A stretch of DNA of 64,000 nt, from assembly GCF_027744825.2 (NCBI RefSeq), contig NC_071340.1, positions 3,479,501-3,543,500 of the forward strand, given 5' to 3'. The position numbers were made by a program, and so were the translations under genes. Below, in pieces: positions 1 to 9,306 of this stretch. Numbering within the stretch: the first letter of the stretch is position 1; every line of letters starts with the position of its first letter. The notes below the pieces were generated by a model. The model searched no databases. It was given only the letters and a program-made list of their open reading frames with translations, and was not told the origin of the DNA. The stretch is from Synchiropus splendidus. Its lineage: Eukaryota; Chordata; Actinopteri; Syngnathiformes; Callionymidae.

Positions 1-126
1 GTCACTCATCTGTGTGATGTTCATTTAACACAGAGTGATACAGGTAAAAAATATTTAATTATTTTATAATTCGTTGTTAATACCTCTACTATTAAGCGCT
101 ACAACAACCGCTCTTCTATTTTTCAG

Positions 127-525
127 ATATTATCGCCTCCGCGGATAACTTTCCGGAGACGCTGATTGACGCTGAGGAGCTTGAGCGGTTAATGCGGGGA
201 ACTTTTGAAGACGGAGGCATCCACACGGCTCTGTCGTCGGTGAATCCGAGAGCGAGTCTTCGTGTGAGCAGCGTTGAGGATCCGAACACCCCGTGTGTTA
301 TAATAATCGACAGTGAGGACGAGTTTACCGCACCTCGGTCTGAGCCGAGTACAGGAAATCGACTGAAGGGGAGTAACCAGCGCTCTCTGAGTCGGAAACG
401 GCGGTATAATTCGACACGGAAGCCAGGACCGTCGCGAGTCATTGGTGAGAAGGAGACAGCAATTCTAAACATAATTACGATAACTAGGTAAAGAATAACA
501 ATATTTATTAAGTGTATATACGTGC

Positions 526-568
<43 letters not shown>

Positions 569-2540
569 CGTGTGTGTGTGCATGAAAAGATCAATCGGAA
601 CCCGGAAATCAGACACGCCCGGGAAGTCGGACGGACCCTGCGGTGGCTGATCATTTATTGGAGGGGTCGCTCCAACTGTTCGTCGGTGAGAGCAAAACAT
701 TCAGTTCAATCAAAAAAAAAAAAAGAAAAAGTATTTTAACCACATCCTGTCGATGTGTTTTATGTTTAACTACCTATGTTTTTTGTTTTATTCAATGCCT
801 GTGCGTATAAAAACAGATGTTCAGTCAGAGGTCGAAGGAGTAGATCATTCGCACGTGGATTCTTTCACTCAGCAGACACCGCAACTGATTGGGGGTGAGA
901 AAAAAACATTTAGAGTGATAGTTTACGTTTCACTGCTGTATTTATTTATTTATTTTTCACATAAAAAACAGATACAAAGGCGACGAGTACGCCGTGTCTT
1001 CTACCCATCGCTTCAACGCAACCTCCAACGTTTGGTAAGATGCGAATCTCAATTTTTTTCAACACACATCTCTACCGTTCAGTATCAGATGAATGGTTGT
1101 ATGTTCAGTATTATACTTGTGGTTTAATGATGCGTCTATTTGGTGTGTTAGAGCATCAAGCTATCTGTTATCTGTAATTTGGTTTATCTATGTTCAGGCT
1201 ATATGCTTTTAGACAGTGTAATTTTATTATTGAAGGTGTTTGAGTAACTGTTACAGCTAAACGTCGTTGTAATTTTATTACTATGCTTTTAATGGTTATG
1301 ACCCCTAGAGGTCGTGATTACTATTTACACTATGCTTTAACGTCGTTGACCGCTAGAGGTCGCGATTACTATTCACACTATGCTCTAACGACGATAGCCA
1401 CCAGAGGTCGTGGTTACTCTTTACACTATGCTTTAACGTCGTTGACCACTAGAGGTCGTGATTTTACTATTTACACTATGCTTTAACGTCGTTGACCACT
1501 AGAGGTCGTGATTTTACTAATTGTAATGCGCTTTAATGACAGTATACACTAGTGATTTACTATTTGTTTTTATGCTTTAAATGTTGAACCTTAGTAGATC
1601 CCTACGTTTATTTATTATTTTATTTTATTCTTTTTATTTATTTATTTATTTTTTAATGCTCTTAAGGATCTGGTTCTGTTGTGATGATGGATTTTTTGAT
1701 ATGGATGCTACACATGTTGTTGTTTTATTATCGTCATTGTTAGAAAACAACACGTCTCTACACCGGTTATATGATTACGTAATTGTGTTTTTTGCAGGTC
1801 GTATTTTTTCATATTTTACTCAGCTTATTTCCATACTACTCTACTTATATTTATACGGTATTAACTGCGACCGGAGGTCTTGCTTTCCGATTGTATTTAC
1901 ATTTGCATTGTTGTCAATATTCTGTTTCAGATCTCCCTCCGGGGTCTTGGCCTTTGTGGGAGACATCGACACCGGTTTTAGCAGTACCTCTGGATTTGCT
2001 ATCTGGATCGTTCCCTGCGGAGGACTTGCCATCGACAACTGAGGAACCTGCACCTCCACTGCCACCGTCACCGCCGTCATCAGCACCGCCACCGTCACCG
2101 CCGTCATCAACACAGCCATCGACGCCGCCGCCATCAACACCGGCAACGACCTCGGACGGCCCACGGACAGCACCCCGGATACCGACGCCGTCTTACATCA
2201 CATCACCCCTCGACCATCCCCTGCCTCTACCCCCTACCGTCGAGCAGAGAGTGCGTACGCTTGAACGGCGTCTACATCAGACCGAAATACAGAGTCGACG
2301 TCTAGCCAGGCAAGCGCGTCAAGCACGTAGATACCGACGGTTGGCGCGAAATCTACGTGAAGGTAAGATTAACAACTATTTCAATGAGTAATCAGCTGGG
2401 ATGCATATGTCTTATATATTATTACCGCTGTTACAGAACTCATCGCTAAGGACGTCACAAATAAAGCTCTGGTGGCCGAAGTTCTGAGGCTCCTAAAACG
2501 TCAAGGACCTGGTGGTAACAGACGTCGTGGACTGATCTGA
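127..2540 (+). CDS. Spliced left-arm gene of unknown function (exons 2-7 in window)
   Basis: I infer exons at 127-444, 590-685, 817-894, 972-1034, 1931-2362 and 2437-2540, ending in TGA at 2538-2540. Every boundary has AG acceptor and GT donor (donors GTGAGA, GTAAGA or GTAAGA-like), and the reading frame stays open across all six, about 362 codons. Exon 1 is off the window; in copy 2 it supplies an ATG and eight codons. Introns are all phase 1; exons 2-6 are 318, 96, 78, 63 and 432 nt, all multiples of three. Exon 2 encodes a hydrophobic run followed by acids (V-I-I-I-D-S-E-D-E, near 296-322) resembling a SUMO-interacting motif. Exon 6 encodes a Pro/Ser/Thr-rich stretch, then an Arg-rich heptad-like helix that continues into exon 7. 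No known family is recognised. A regulatory, DNA-binding role is only a guess. Confidence 0.7.
525..580. repeat. (TG)n microsatellite in intron 2 of the left-arm gene
   Basis: A near-perfect TG run ends just before the exon 3 acceptor (AAAAG at 585-589). In copy 2 the equivalent (CA)n on the plus strand is the breakpoint at which truncated exon 6 copies join exon 3. Confidence 0.9.
1262..1556. repeat. 50-bp minisatellite, about 6 units, in the intron between exons 5 and 6
   Basis: Diverged units of about 50 bp carry the cores TAGAGGTCGTGATT and ACTATGCTTTAACGTCGTTG. The same repeat, reverse complemented, makes up the arrays of copy 2, where it reaches more than 150 units. The rest of the intron (1035-1261 and 1557-1930) is AT-rich with no other supported feature. 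Confidence 0.9.
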
Positions 2541-2596
2541 AGTTCAACCACAGTAAGGTCCATTTGGAGCCTCATTATTTAAAAGCAGTGCTGGAT

Positions 2597-2725
2597 GATT
2601 GTGTTTTGAGGTTGCTGTTGCACCGCGGGACGATTGTGTTTTGAAGTTGCTGTTACATCGTGGGTGATTGTGTTTTGAGATTGTTGTTACACCACGGTTT
2701 TGTGTTTTGAGACTGTTGTTTTGTT
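2597..2725. repeat. Short tandem repeat between the left-arm gene and polB
   Basis: Roughly four units of about 35 bp carry the core GATTGTGTTTTGA followed by GTTGCTGTT. It lies between the stop of the left-arm gene and the polB start, so it may sit in a 3' UTR or in the polB promoter. A related repeat is seen inverted at about 31,150-31,235 in copy 2. Confidence 0.75.
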
Positions 2726-2779
2726 TATTAAATTTTTAAATTATTATTTTATTGTTATTGTTATTGTTATTATTACGTT

Positions 2780-5700
2780 ATGGCCGACCATGATGGTTTT
2801 CCTTCCGGTTCTGACCCTGAATCCACCCACAACCAGCACACTACACCACACCCCATTGGCCAGAGTGCTTCACCGACACGTATGTTTCTGGCTGACTTGT
2901 TTGACGACATGTCTGAGGAGGATGTAGTGCAGGTCTACGACCCGAGTATAAACGAAAACATGGAGTCAATTTTTTTTGGTGAGAGAGAGGATAATCGTAT
3001 TTTTAATATGGTTCCTGCATCATCTCGTGAGGGTAGGGCTGATACCTCTTTAGACAATGACGATTGGTTAGAAAGGTTTGTTGATAATCTACAGACGGCT
3101 GATTCAGGGACACCTGCTCTTGACCCTCTGATAGATGTACCCTGCTCTAGCCGTAGCGACGACGTTGTTGACGATGACGTTGATTCGGTTCAGGAAGGAT
3201 GCAGCATTGGTGGTACCGGTATTGATTCAGAAGTCATAGAGCCTTTTAACACCGACAGGATAAGAAGGGTGCTAACACGTCCTGCTGTACCAGACACTCC
3301 TGATTTAGCTACTTTCTACAGAGGCTTGATGGAACAGGTCAGAGAGCTAGCTGACGAAGCGCAGAGACTAGCAGAACGGGAGGACGTGGTTCAGCTTGAA
3401 GTGGTTGGCGAAGATGTTCAAGAACACGTTAATGTTGTGGTTGAAGGTGACGGCGGAAATATCTACCCTGCTTTTGAGGACCTCCTCAGCAACACAGTGC
3501 AGTCTGACAGAGTCATCGCTATGGGCAAGAGAATCGAATTAACGGTTCAAATTGTACATAACCCTCGAGGAGGCGCTAAACGCAAGCTCGAGAAGACACT
3601 GGATGCCGAAATTATTGGTAAAAAAAGACGGCATCTCTATGTAGTTGGTGGTGATGGAACTGATCAGCTTTGCTTCGCAATCAGCCTTTCTTGTCTCCTT
3701 AACCCTAAGCGTACGTACCAAGATTGTGTTGAGTTGGGAAGAGAATTACAAAACAAAGCTGGTTTAGATTCTCAAACACAGATCACATTTACAGATATAC
3801 CCCTGTTCGAACAGATAGTGAAGCGTAAAATCGTCGTGTTTCATAAAACGACGGCAAACCAGCCATTAGCGCATTATGCCACCGGTTTTGCTGATGGTTC
3901 GGAACCCTTATACTTGTTTCTGCTTCAGGGACACTATTACGGGGTGAAGAACCCAAAAGGTTTTTTAGGAACACGTTACTTCTGCAGCAGCTGTCATAAG
4001 GGGTATGAAGATAAATCAAAACACATATGTAAAGGTCACTGTAGTGTTTGTCACGATCCTGTTTGCCCTACAGAGGTTCCAAACCCTGTAACTTGCGAGG
4101 ACTGCCGCAGGGTTTGTAGAACGCCTTCCTGCATTGCGAGACACAAAGCGATTGCTGCTAATGGGTCGAGTCTGTGTCAGAGATACAAAAAATGTGAAAA
4201 ATGCGGAAGGTGCCGGTATATCCCGTTAAAACAGGGTAAACCCAACCACTGTTGCGTTGTGCTTAAATGTAACATCTGCGGTGTAAAATTATCGACGACA
4301 AATGAGGTCCACCAGTGCTACATTCAAACCGTTGCCAGGAAGACAGAGCATCCTGATCTGGTTTTTTATGATTTTGAAACGTTTACAGACGACCAAGGTA
4401 GACATGTCCCTTTTTTAGTGTGTGTGAAGACGCAGAAAGGTGAAGAGAGGGTGTTTTACGGTCTCGATTGTGTTAGAGCGTTTCTTTTATATTTCAGAAA
4501 GAACCGGTTTAGAGGCTGTGTTTTTGTTGCGCATAATGCCAGGGGTTTTGACAGCATCATTGTCTTGAGAGGTATGCTTGACGAAGGGTTAATACCCAAG
4601 AGGATAATCATGACAGGTAGTAAGATACTTTGTCTTGAGGATCCTCACTACAAGCTAAAATTCATTGACTCTCTCTCATTCCTAACCATGCGACTCAGCT
4701 CCATGCCTAAAGCTCTAGGTTTCACAGACCATTGCAAGGGTTTTTTTCCACACAAGTTTAGCTCAAAAGAGCGCCTGCATTACATCGGGGCCTATCCTCC
4801 TCCCTCAGACTATGGCGTTGAGAGCATGTCAGACCCTGAACAGAGAGATTTTTACAGCTGGTATGAATCTGTGCGTGAGAATTCTTTCGATTTCAGGAGT
4901 GAAGCTATTCGTTATTGTAAAAACGATGTCGACATTCTGGCCAGAGGATGCACAATATTTAGAGAGGAGTTTTTTAAAGAAACAGGTGTTGATGCACTCT
5001 CATCCGTAACAATCGCCTCTGCGTGTATGGCTGTTTTCAGGACCAACTTTTTAAAACCAGACACATTGGCCATACCGTGTCCCTACAATTACATGACAAG
5101 AGGCACCAAGAGGTTCTCAGATGCTTCCATCCAATGGCTGCAGTGGGAATCACACAGACAGGGTATTTTCATCCAGCATGCCTTGAATCGTGGGGAGATG
5201 TCGTTTGGCCAGTATTTTGTTGACGGTTATGCAGAAGTTGACGGTGTTAAGCAGGTCTGGGAGTTTTACGGATGTTTCTTCCACGGGTGTCCTTCGTGTG
5301 TTGATCCTCATGCAGTCTGCCCATTAAGAGGTAGACCCTATGGTGAATTCTACTCTGCTACGGTGGGGAGAGAGCAGACGTTAAAGTCTGATCATGGGGT
5401 GCGACTTGTTACCATCTGGGAGCACGAATGGCGTTCGCTTCGACAATCGTGTGATGATCTCAGAGATTTTCTCTTAGATTTTGACACCCCTGAGCCCCTC
5501 AACCCTCGTAATGCCCTCTACGGCGGTAGAACCAGTGCTTTAAAGCTACGTTACACGACCAAGCCTGGTGAAAAAGTTTATTACGCTGACGTCACCTCTC
5601 TGTATCCTTACGTCAACAGCACATGCTCCTACCCTCTAGGGCATCCCCGAATAATCCACAAGGACTTTGGTGATCCTAGACAGTACTTCGGTCTGATCAA

Positions 5701-6838
5701 GGCGGTTGTCTATCCTCCTAGGGGTTTATATGTACCCGTTTTACCCTATAGAGGACCAGGGGGTAAATTACACTTCACATTATGCAGTATCTGTTCGAGT
5801 CGTAATGTTCAGGACAGTGACTGTACGCATAATGATGATGAGCGTGCTTTGACAGGGGTCTGGGTCACCGTTGAGTTCAACAAGGCTCTGGACAAGGGGT
5901 ACAAGGTGGCCAAGATTATCGAAGTATGGCATTTTGATAGATCTAGCGATTGTATTTTCGCGGGTTACATCCGTACATTCCTGAAGGGGAAGCAGGAGGC
6001 TTCTGGTTACCCTGCTGAGGCCGTTGATCAGGAAAGCCGCGACAAATACATTCAGGATTATCAAGCCCATCAGGGGATTTTGCTTTGTGCTGATAAGATT
6101 TGTCACAACCCAGCAAAGAGACAGGTGGCTAAAGTTTGTCTTAATAGCCTGTGGGGCAAGTTCTGCCAGAGGGAGAACATGTCTCAGGTTTCTGTAGTGT
6201 CAGACCCCAACGAGTTTTTCAGTTTCTTGTTTTCAGGGAAATACGAGGTCAGCTACTTTAACGTGCTGGATGAGAAAAAAGTTGTGATCCAGTGGCGTTA
6301 CAAGGGTCTCTACCCTCCTGGTAAAAGCAGCAATGTTTTTATCGGTGCTTTTACCACTGCTTATGCTCGTCTGAAGTTGTACAGTTACATGGAGAAATTG
6401 CAGGAGAATGTTCTCTATGTCGACACAGACAGCTTGATATATGTGGTGAAAGACGGTGAGACACCTTTAAAATTAGGTAACTATCTCGGTGATCTGACTG
6501 ATGAACTCGACGGGGATAGCATCGAGGACTTTGTTTCGGCAGGTCCTAAGACGTATGCTTATAGGACCAAAGGACAGAAGAAGGTTGTGATGAAGGTTAA
6601 AGGTATCACACAAACAAAAGAATCTTGTCAGCGGATAAACTTTGACTCCGTCAGAGATCTTGTAGAGGGGTATTTGGAGAATTCACCTGATGGGGTGCTT
6701 GAGACCCTCCAACACAACATCGTGAGGGATAAAAAAAACATCACCGTAAAAAACAGGTCAGTTATTAAAAAACTCCGGGTCGTGTACGATAAGAGGCGAT
6801 TGTTTTCGGACGGCACAACCAAACCTTTCGGATTCTGA
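2780..6838 (+). CDS. polB: Protein-primed family B DNA polymerase (Polinton type)
   Basis: This 1352-aa protein replicates the element. Residues 1-260 are acidic and low in recognisable domains. Residues about 290-410 match the conserved N-terminal region of Polinton polymerases, and 410-520 form a Cys/His-rich, probably zinc-binding, segment. The 3'-5' exonuclease motifs are present: D531-F-E (Exo I), N586...D591 (Exo II) and D716/D718 (Exo III). An endonuclease-like insert has E828-F-Y-G-C-F-F-H-G-C and a later I-W-E-H-E-W near 880. Polymerase motif A is D937-x-x-S-L-Y-P, motif B K1118-x-x-x-N1122-S-L-W-G, and motif C Y-V-D1215-T-D1217-S. All expected catalytic residues are present, so the enzyme could be active. 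The ATG is preceded by an AT-rich tract; a shorter start is possible because the N-terminus is poorly conserved. The packaging ATPase starts 24 nt after the stop. Confidence 0.97.
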   Translation: MADHDGFPSGSDPESTHNQHTTPHPIGQSASPTRMFLADLFDDMSEEDVVQVYDPSINENMESIFFGEREDNRIFNMVPASSREGRADTSLDNDDWLERFVDNLQTADSGTPALDPLIDVPCSSRSDDVVDDDVDSVQEGCSIGGTGIDSEVIEPFNTDRIRRVLTRPAVPDTPDLATFYRGLMEQVRELADEAQRLAEREDVVQLEVVGEDVQEHVNVVVEGDGGNIYPAFEDLLSNTVQSDRVIAMGKRIELTVQIVHNPRGGAKRKLEKTLDAEIIGKKRRHLYVVGGDGTDQLCFAISLSCLLNPKRTYQDCVELGRELQNKAGLDSQTQITFTDIPLFEQIVKRKIVVFHKTTANQPLAHYATGFADGSEPLYLFLLQGHYYGVKNPKGFLGTRYFCSSCHKGYEDKSKHICKGHCSVCHDPVCPTEVPNPVTCEDCRRVCRTPSCIARHKAIAANGSSLCQRYKKCEKCGRCRYIPLKQGKPNHCCVVLKCNICGVKLSTTNEVHQCYIQTVARKTEHPDLVFYDFETFTDDQGRHVPFLVCVKTQKGEERVFYGLDCVRAFLLYFRKNRFRGCVFVAHNARGFDSIIVLRGMLDEGLIPKRIIMTGSKILCLEDPHYKLKFIDSLSFLTMRLSSMPKALGFTDHCKGFFPHKFSSKERLHYIGAYPPPSDYGVESMSDPEQRDFYSWYESVRENSFDFRSEAIRYCKNDVDILARGCTIFREEFFKETGVDALSSVTIASACMAVFRTNFLKPDTLAIPCPYNYMTRGTKRFSDASIQWLQWESHRQGIFIQHALNRGEMSFGQYFVDGYAEVDGVKQVWEFYGCFFHGCPSCVDPHAVCPLRGRPYGEFYSATVGREQTLKSDHGVRLVTIWEHEWRSLRQSCDDLRDFLLDFDTPEPLNPRNALYGGRTSALKLRYTTKPGEKVYYADVTSLYPYVNSTCSYPLGHPRIIHKDFGDPRQYFGLIKAVVYPPRGLYVPVLPYRGPGGKLHFTLCSICSSRNVQDSDCTHNDDERALTGVWVTVEFNKALDKGYKVAKIIEVWHFDRSSDCIFAGYIRTFLKGKQEASGYPAEAVDQESRDKYIQDYQAHQGILLCADKICHNPAKRQVAKVCLNSLWGKFCQRENMSQVSVVSDPNEFFSFLFSGKYEVSYFNVLDEKKVVIQWRYKGLYPPGKSSNVFIGAFTTAYARLKLYSYMEKLQENVLYVDTDSLIYVVKDGETPLKLGNYLGDLTDELDGDSIEDFVSAGPKTYAYRTKGQKKVVMKVKGITQTKESCQRINFDSVRDLVEGYLENSPDGVLETLQHNIVRDKKNITVKNRSVIKKLRVVYDKRRLFSDGTTKPFGF

Positions 6839-6862
6839 GTTTTGAGTGGATGAGGGGTCATT

Positions 6863-7531
6863 ATGGAAGGAATTAATTTCGATCCTCGTTTGAAAACACC
6901 ATTTTCATGTCTAGTGGTGGGACCATCGGGGTCAGGAAAGACCCATTTTGTAAAATGTATGCTTGAAAATTGTGAACATGTTATGGATGATGTCAATGTA
7001 AATATTGTGTGGATTTATACTTCTTTTCAACCTATGTACACTGAATTGCAAAAGATGAATAAAAATATCAAATTCATTGAAGGTTTACCTGAATCTTTTG
7101 AAAATGAAGATGTATTTCCTTCTGATAGAAAACATTTGATTATTCTTGATGATGTTATTTTTGAAGCTTCTGAAAACCCAGAGGTTGTCCGTGTTTTTAC
7201 ACAGTACAGACATCATAAAAATATGAGTGTTATAATGCTGACGCAAAACTTATTTCATCGTGGTAAATATAGTCGTACTATTAGTCTGAATAGCAATTAC
7301 TTTGTATTGTTTAAGAATCCTCGCGATAAAATGCAGATAAAAGTTCTTGCTCAACAGATTTACCCGTCTCAAAGAGCTTTCTTTCTAGAAAGCTTTGAAG
7401 ATGCTACAACCGACGCTCACGGGTACTTAATTGTTGATCTAACACCCTCATGTCCAGAACGCTACAGACTAAGGACTGGGATACTTCCTCACCAGCGTCA
7501 CACTGTGTACATACCAAAAACATCTGTTTAA
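6863..7531 (+). CDS. A32/FtsK-like DNA packaging ATPase
   Basis: This 222-aa P-loop ATPase is predicted to drive genome packaging into capsids. Walker A is G20-P-S-G-S-G-K-T27, Walker B is L92-I-I-L-D-D97, and a sensor-like strand ends in T-Q-N around 127-129. Length and motif order fit the short packaging ATPases of Polintons and related double-jelly-roll viruses. It is set tightly between polB and the pX-like gene, whose ATG follows three bases after its stop. Base composition is more AT-rich than polB. In copy 2 the start codon has changed from ATG to ATC. Confidence 0.92.
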   Translation: MEGINFDPRLKTPFSCLVVGPSGSGKTHFVKCMLENCEHVMDDVNVNIVWIYTSFQPMYTELQKMNKNIKFIEGLPESFENEDVFPSDRKHLIILDDVIFEASENPEVVRVFTQYRHHKNMSVIMLTQNLFHRGKYSRTISLNSNYFVLFKNPRDKMQIKVLAQQIYPSQRAFFLESFEDATTDAHGYLIVDLTPSCPERYRLRTGILPHQRHTVYIPKTSV

Positions 7532-7534
7532 GTT

Positions 7535-7876
7535 ATGTCAGAGCGTATAAAAAGAAACGCTGTTTTACTTAAGGAACTATACCACGCTCCGTCAAAGAAA
7601 CGTAAAGACATTTTGATGCGTAGTTCTCGGGACTTTATTCAAGCTCTTGGCGAGATTGCCCTGAATGTTTTGAAGGGGAATGTACCATTGTCGCAAGCTC
7701 AGTTCAAAAAACTAAAAAAACAGAAGAAAAACATCAGACTCTTGGCTAATAAAAAAGCGTGCGTGAAGCGTAAACGAAGGATTCTTAAAAAGCAGTCGGG
7801 TGGATTCCTGTTGCCGTTGCTAGCGGCTGCAGTTCCAATCATTGGAAATCTAATAGGCGGTCTTGTAAAGAAGTAA
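7535..7876 (+). CDS. pX-like small basic protein with predicted maturation site
   Basis: This 113-aa, strongly Lys/Arg-rich protein has an abrupt hydrophobic C-terminus (residues 91-110, rich in Leu, Ala, Ile, Gly). Between them is Q87-S-G-G90, followed by F91. This fits one of the two cleavage patterns of adenovirus-type proteases, [M/I/L/N/Q]-x-G-G then any residue. The layout of a basic region, a GG site and a hydrophobic tail resembles adenovirus core protein pX, so a DNA-condensing or membrane-active virion protein is inferred. It is encoded directly after the ATPase gene and six bases before the next gene. Homology is inferred by layout, not proven. Confidence 0.65.
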   Translation: MSERIKRNAVLLKELYHAPSKKRKDILMRSSRDFIQALGEIALNVLKGNVPLSQAQFKKLKKQKKNIRLLANKKACVKRKRRILKKQSGGFLLPLLAAAVPIIGNLIGGLVKK

Positions 7877-7882
7877 AAGGCC

Positions 7883-8647
7883 ATGAAGACTGTCCAGAAA
7901 ATGTATCTCGTCTCTCCTCAGCAAATTAACCAGTTATCACGCCCATCCACTGACATCCGTGAAACAGCCGAAGATGAATTGAATGAGAAGATGAGGACTG
8001 TTCTAAATGATTCTCAGTTAAACTCGTATGAGAAGATTAAAAAGTATGATGCTCTATTGCAGAGATATTTAACCTTTACAAAACAGGATCAGAGAGACCA
8101 AAGGAGAGTAACTCTGACTTTACAGCGAGACGGAGATCATCCCCTCGACTCTGACAGTCGCGACGAAAGCGTTCTAAAAACACCCTCTGTAACGGACGTC
8201 GTGGGTAAGGATATTCTAAACAGCCTTCCGTCAAAAGCTCGAAGAAATGCTGAATACATTATCCAGAGGATATCCAAAAATGGCGACGGTTGGAATATGA
8301 ATGGTGAATTTATGTATGAAGGAAATGCTGTAAAAGGCTCTCATGTGATTGATATATTCAAGTACCTTTCCCTACCGTATAAGAAAACAAGTTCTTCATT
8401 ACCTGAGGGGTGGTCCGAGTTTCTCGTCACATTATTAAAGCTAAACATCCCTCTCACACTGCTGTCCAATCCTGAAGCGAGGGCTCAATATCAGAGACTT
8501 AAATCGAATTCTACCTCGCGAAAGAAAAGTATAGCCGAGGGCTGGTCTCCCGACCCTAAGGACTCTAAAGTGACACCTCGACGACGCTTAACGCATGTAG
8601 CGACCAAAGGGAAGAAATTGTCTCTAACACCTCGATGGGTTTCATGA
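7883..8647 (+). CDS. Conserved Polinton protein of unknown function (254 aa)
   Basis: The protein opens with a short conserved-looking segment ending L-V-S-P-Q-Q-I-N-Q-L. A helical, charged region follows (30-90), then a compact domain at about 110-175 with the pattern K-A-R-R-N-A-E-Y-I-I, W-N-M-N-G-E-F and Y-E-G-N-A-V-K-G-S. The C-terminus is basic. I believe the middle domain recurs in predicted proteins of animal Polintons, but I cannot name an activity. It is the last gene of the rightward group. A fragment similar to its 5' end occurs out of place at about 56,630-56,690. Confidence 0.8.
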   Translation: MKTVQKMYLVSPQQINQLSRPSTDIRETAEDELNEKMRTVLNDSQLNSYEKIKKYDALLQRYLTFTKQDQRDQRRVTLTLQRDGDHPLDSDSRDESVLKTPSVTDVVGKDILNSLPSKARRNAEYIIQRISKNGDGWNMNGEFMYEGNAVKGSHVIDIFKYLSLPYKKTSSSLPEGWSEFLVTLLKLNIPLTLLSNPEARAQYQRLKSNSTSRKKSIAEGWSPDPKDSKVTPRRRLTHVATKGKKLSLTPRWVS

Positions 8648-8682
8648 ATAATTACCTTGTACACGGTTATTGTCTTTTCATC

Positions 8683-8698
8683 AATAAAATGTTTTATT
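8683..8698. terminator. Palindromic bidirectional polyadenylation signal
   Basis: AATAAAATGTTTTATT gives AATAAA at 8683-8688 on the plus strand and AATAAA at 8698-8693 on the minus strand. It lies in the 110-bp gap between two convergent genes (stops at 8647 and 8758), so it could end both transcripts. In copy 2 only the signal serving the protease direction survives (near 27,192). Confidence 0.75.
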
Positions 8699-8757
8699 GA
8701 ATTACTATAAGATTACAGATTTTCTTTTTAACACACGCACAAACAAAATAAGATTAG

Positions 8758-9300
8758 TCACACGTTACAATAGTCTTTAAAATACAGAAGAGAACAGTTT
8801 TGCTGTTTCCACGGACAGTGTGCACATCTTTTTAGACATTGTTGATGTTCTTTCACAAAGTTGTATACCATGAGGTCATTTTTTAAGGTATCGTCGCTGT
8901 ATAGACTTAATACTTCTCTCATAGACAGCCCTCTAGCGCGATGGCAGAGGTAGAAGACGCAGTGATGACCACATACAAACGATAGGGGGTGCTGTAGTTG
9001 ACCATTGTTGTACTTGATGTCGACTGAATGTTTTTTGAGAAACTTTAAAATATTTTCAGGGTAATGTGCAAAGTAGGGACCCATTCCAAATGAGTCAAAG
9101 AAAGTTGTTCTGCCGTCTTCGTCGAGAGTTAAAGCCAACCAGTGCTCTCCCGGTTTATGCGACGGATGTGTGTTGACGATGAAATATGCAGGCAGTCTGA
9201 GGTGATGTGTCGATTGAGGCAACCTGTCCGACGGCCATACACCGTAAAATGTGTCACCCAAAAGACCTCTCAGCAGCCTCTGTAACTGGAGACTATCCAT
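8758..9300 (-). CDS. Adenain-like cysteine protease (virion maturation)
   Basis: This 180-aa protein matches the adenovirus-protease (C5/C48-like) fold used by Polintons to process virion proteins. The catalytic set is visible: H53 in G-E-H-W-L-A-L, D69 in F-F-D-S-F-G, Q103 as the oxyanion glutamine and C110 in the Q-x3-S-x2-C-G pattern. The C-terminus is Cys-rich. The gene stands first after the convergent junction and starts six bases beyond the capsid-gene stop. Probable substrates are the pX-like and pVI-like proteins, which carry fitting sites. The copy 2 orthologue (26,593-27,135) is also fully open. Confidence 0.93.
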   Translation of the reverse strand: MDSLQLQRLLRGLLGDTFYGVWPSDRLPQSTHHLRLPAYFIVNTHPSHKPGEHWLALTLDEDGRTTFFDSFGMGPYFAHYPENILKFLKKHSVDIKYNNGQLQHPLSFVCGHHCVFYLCHRARGLSMREVLSLYSDDTLKNDLMVYNFVKEHQQCLKRCAHCPWKQQNCSLLYFKDYCNV

Positions 9301-9306
9301 AACTTT

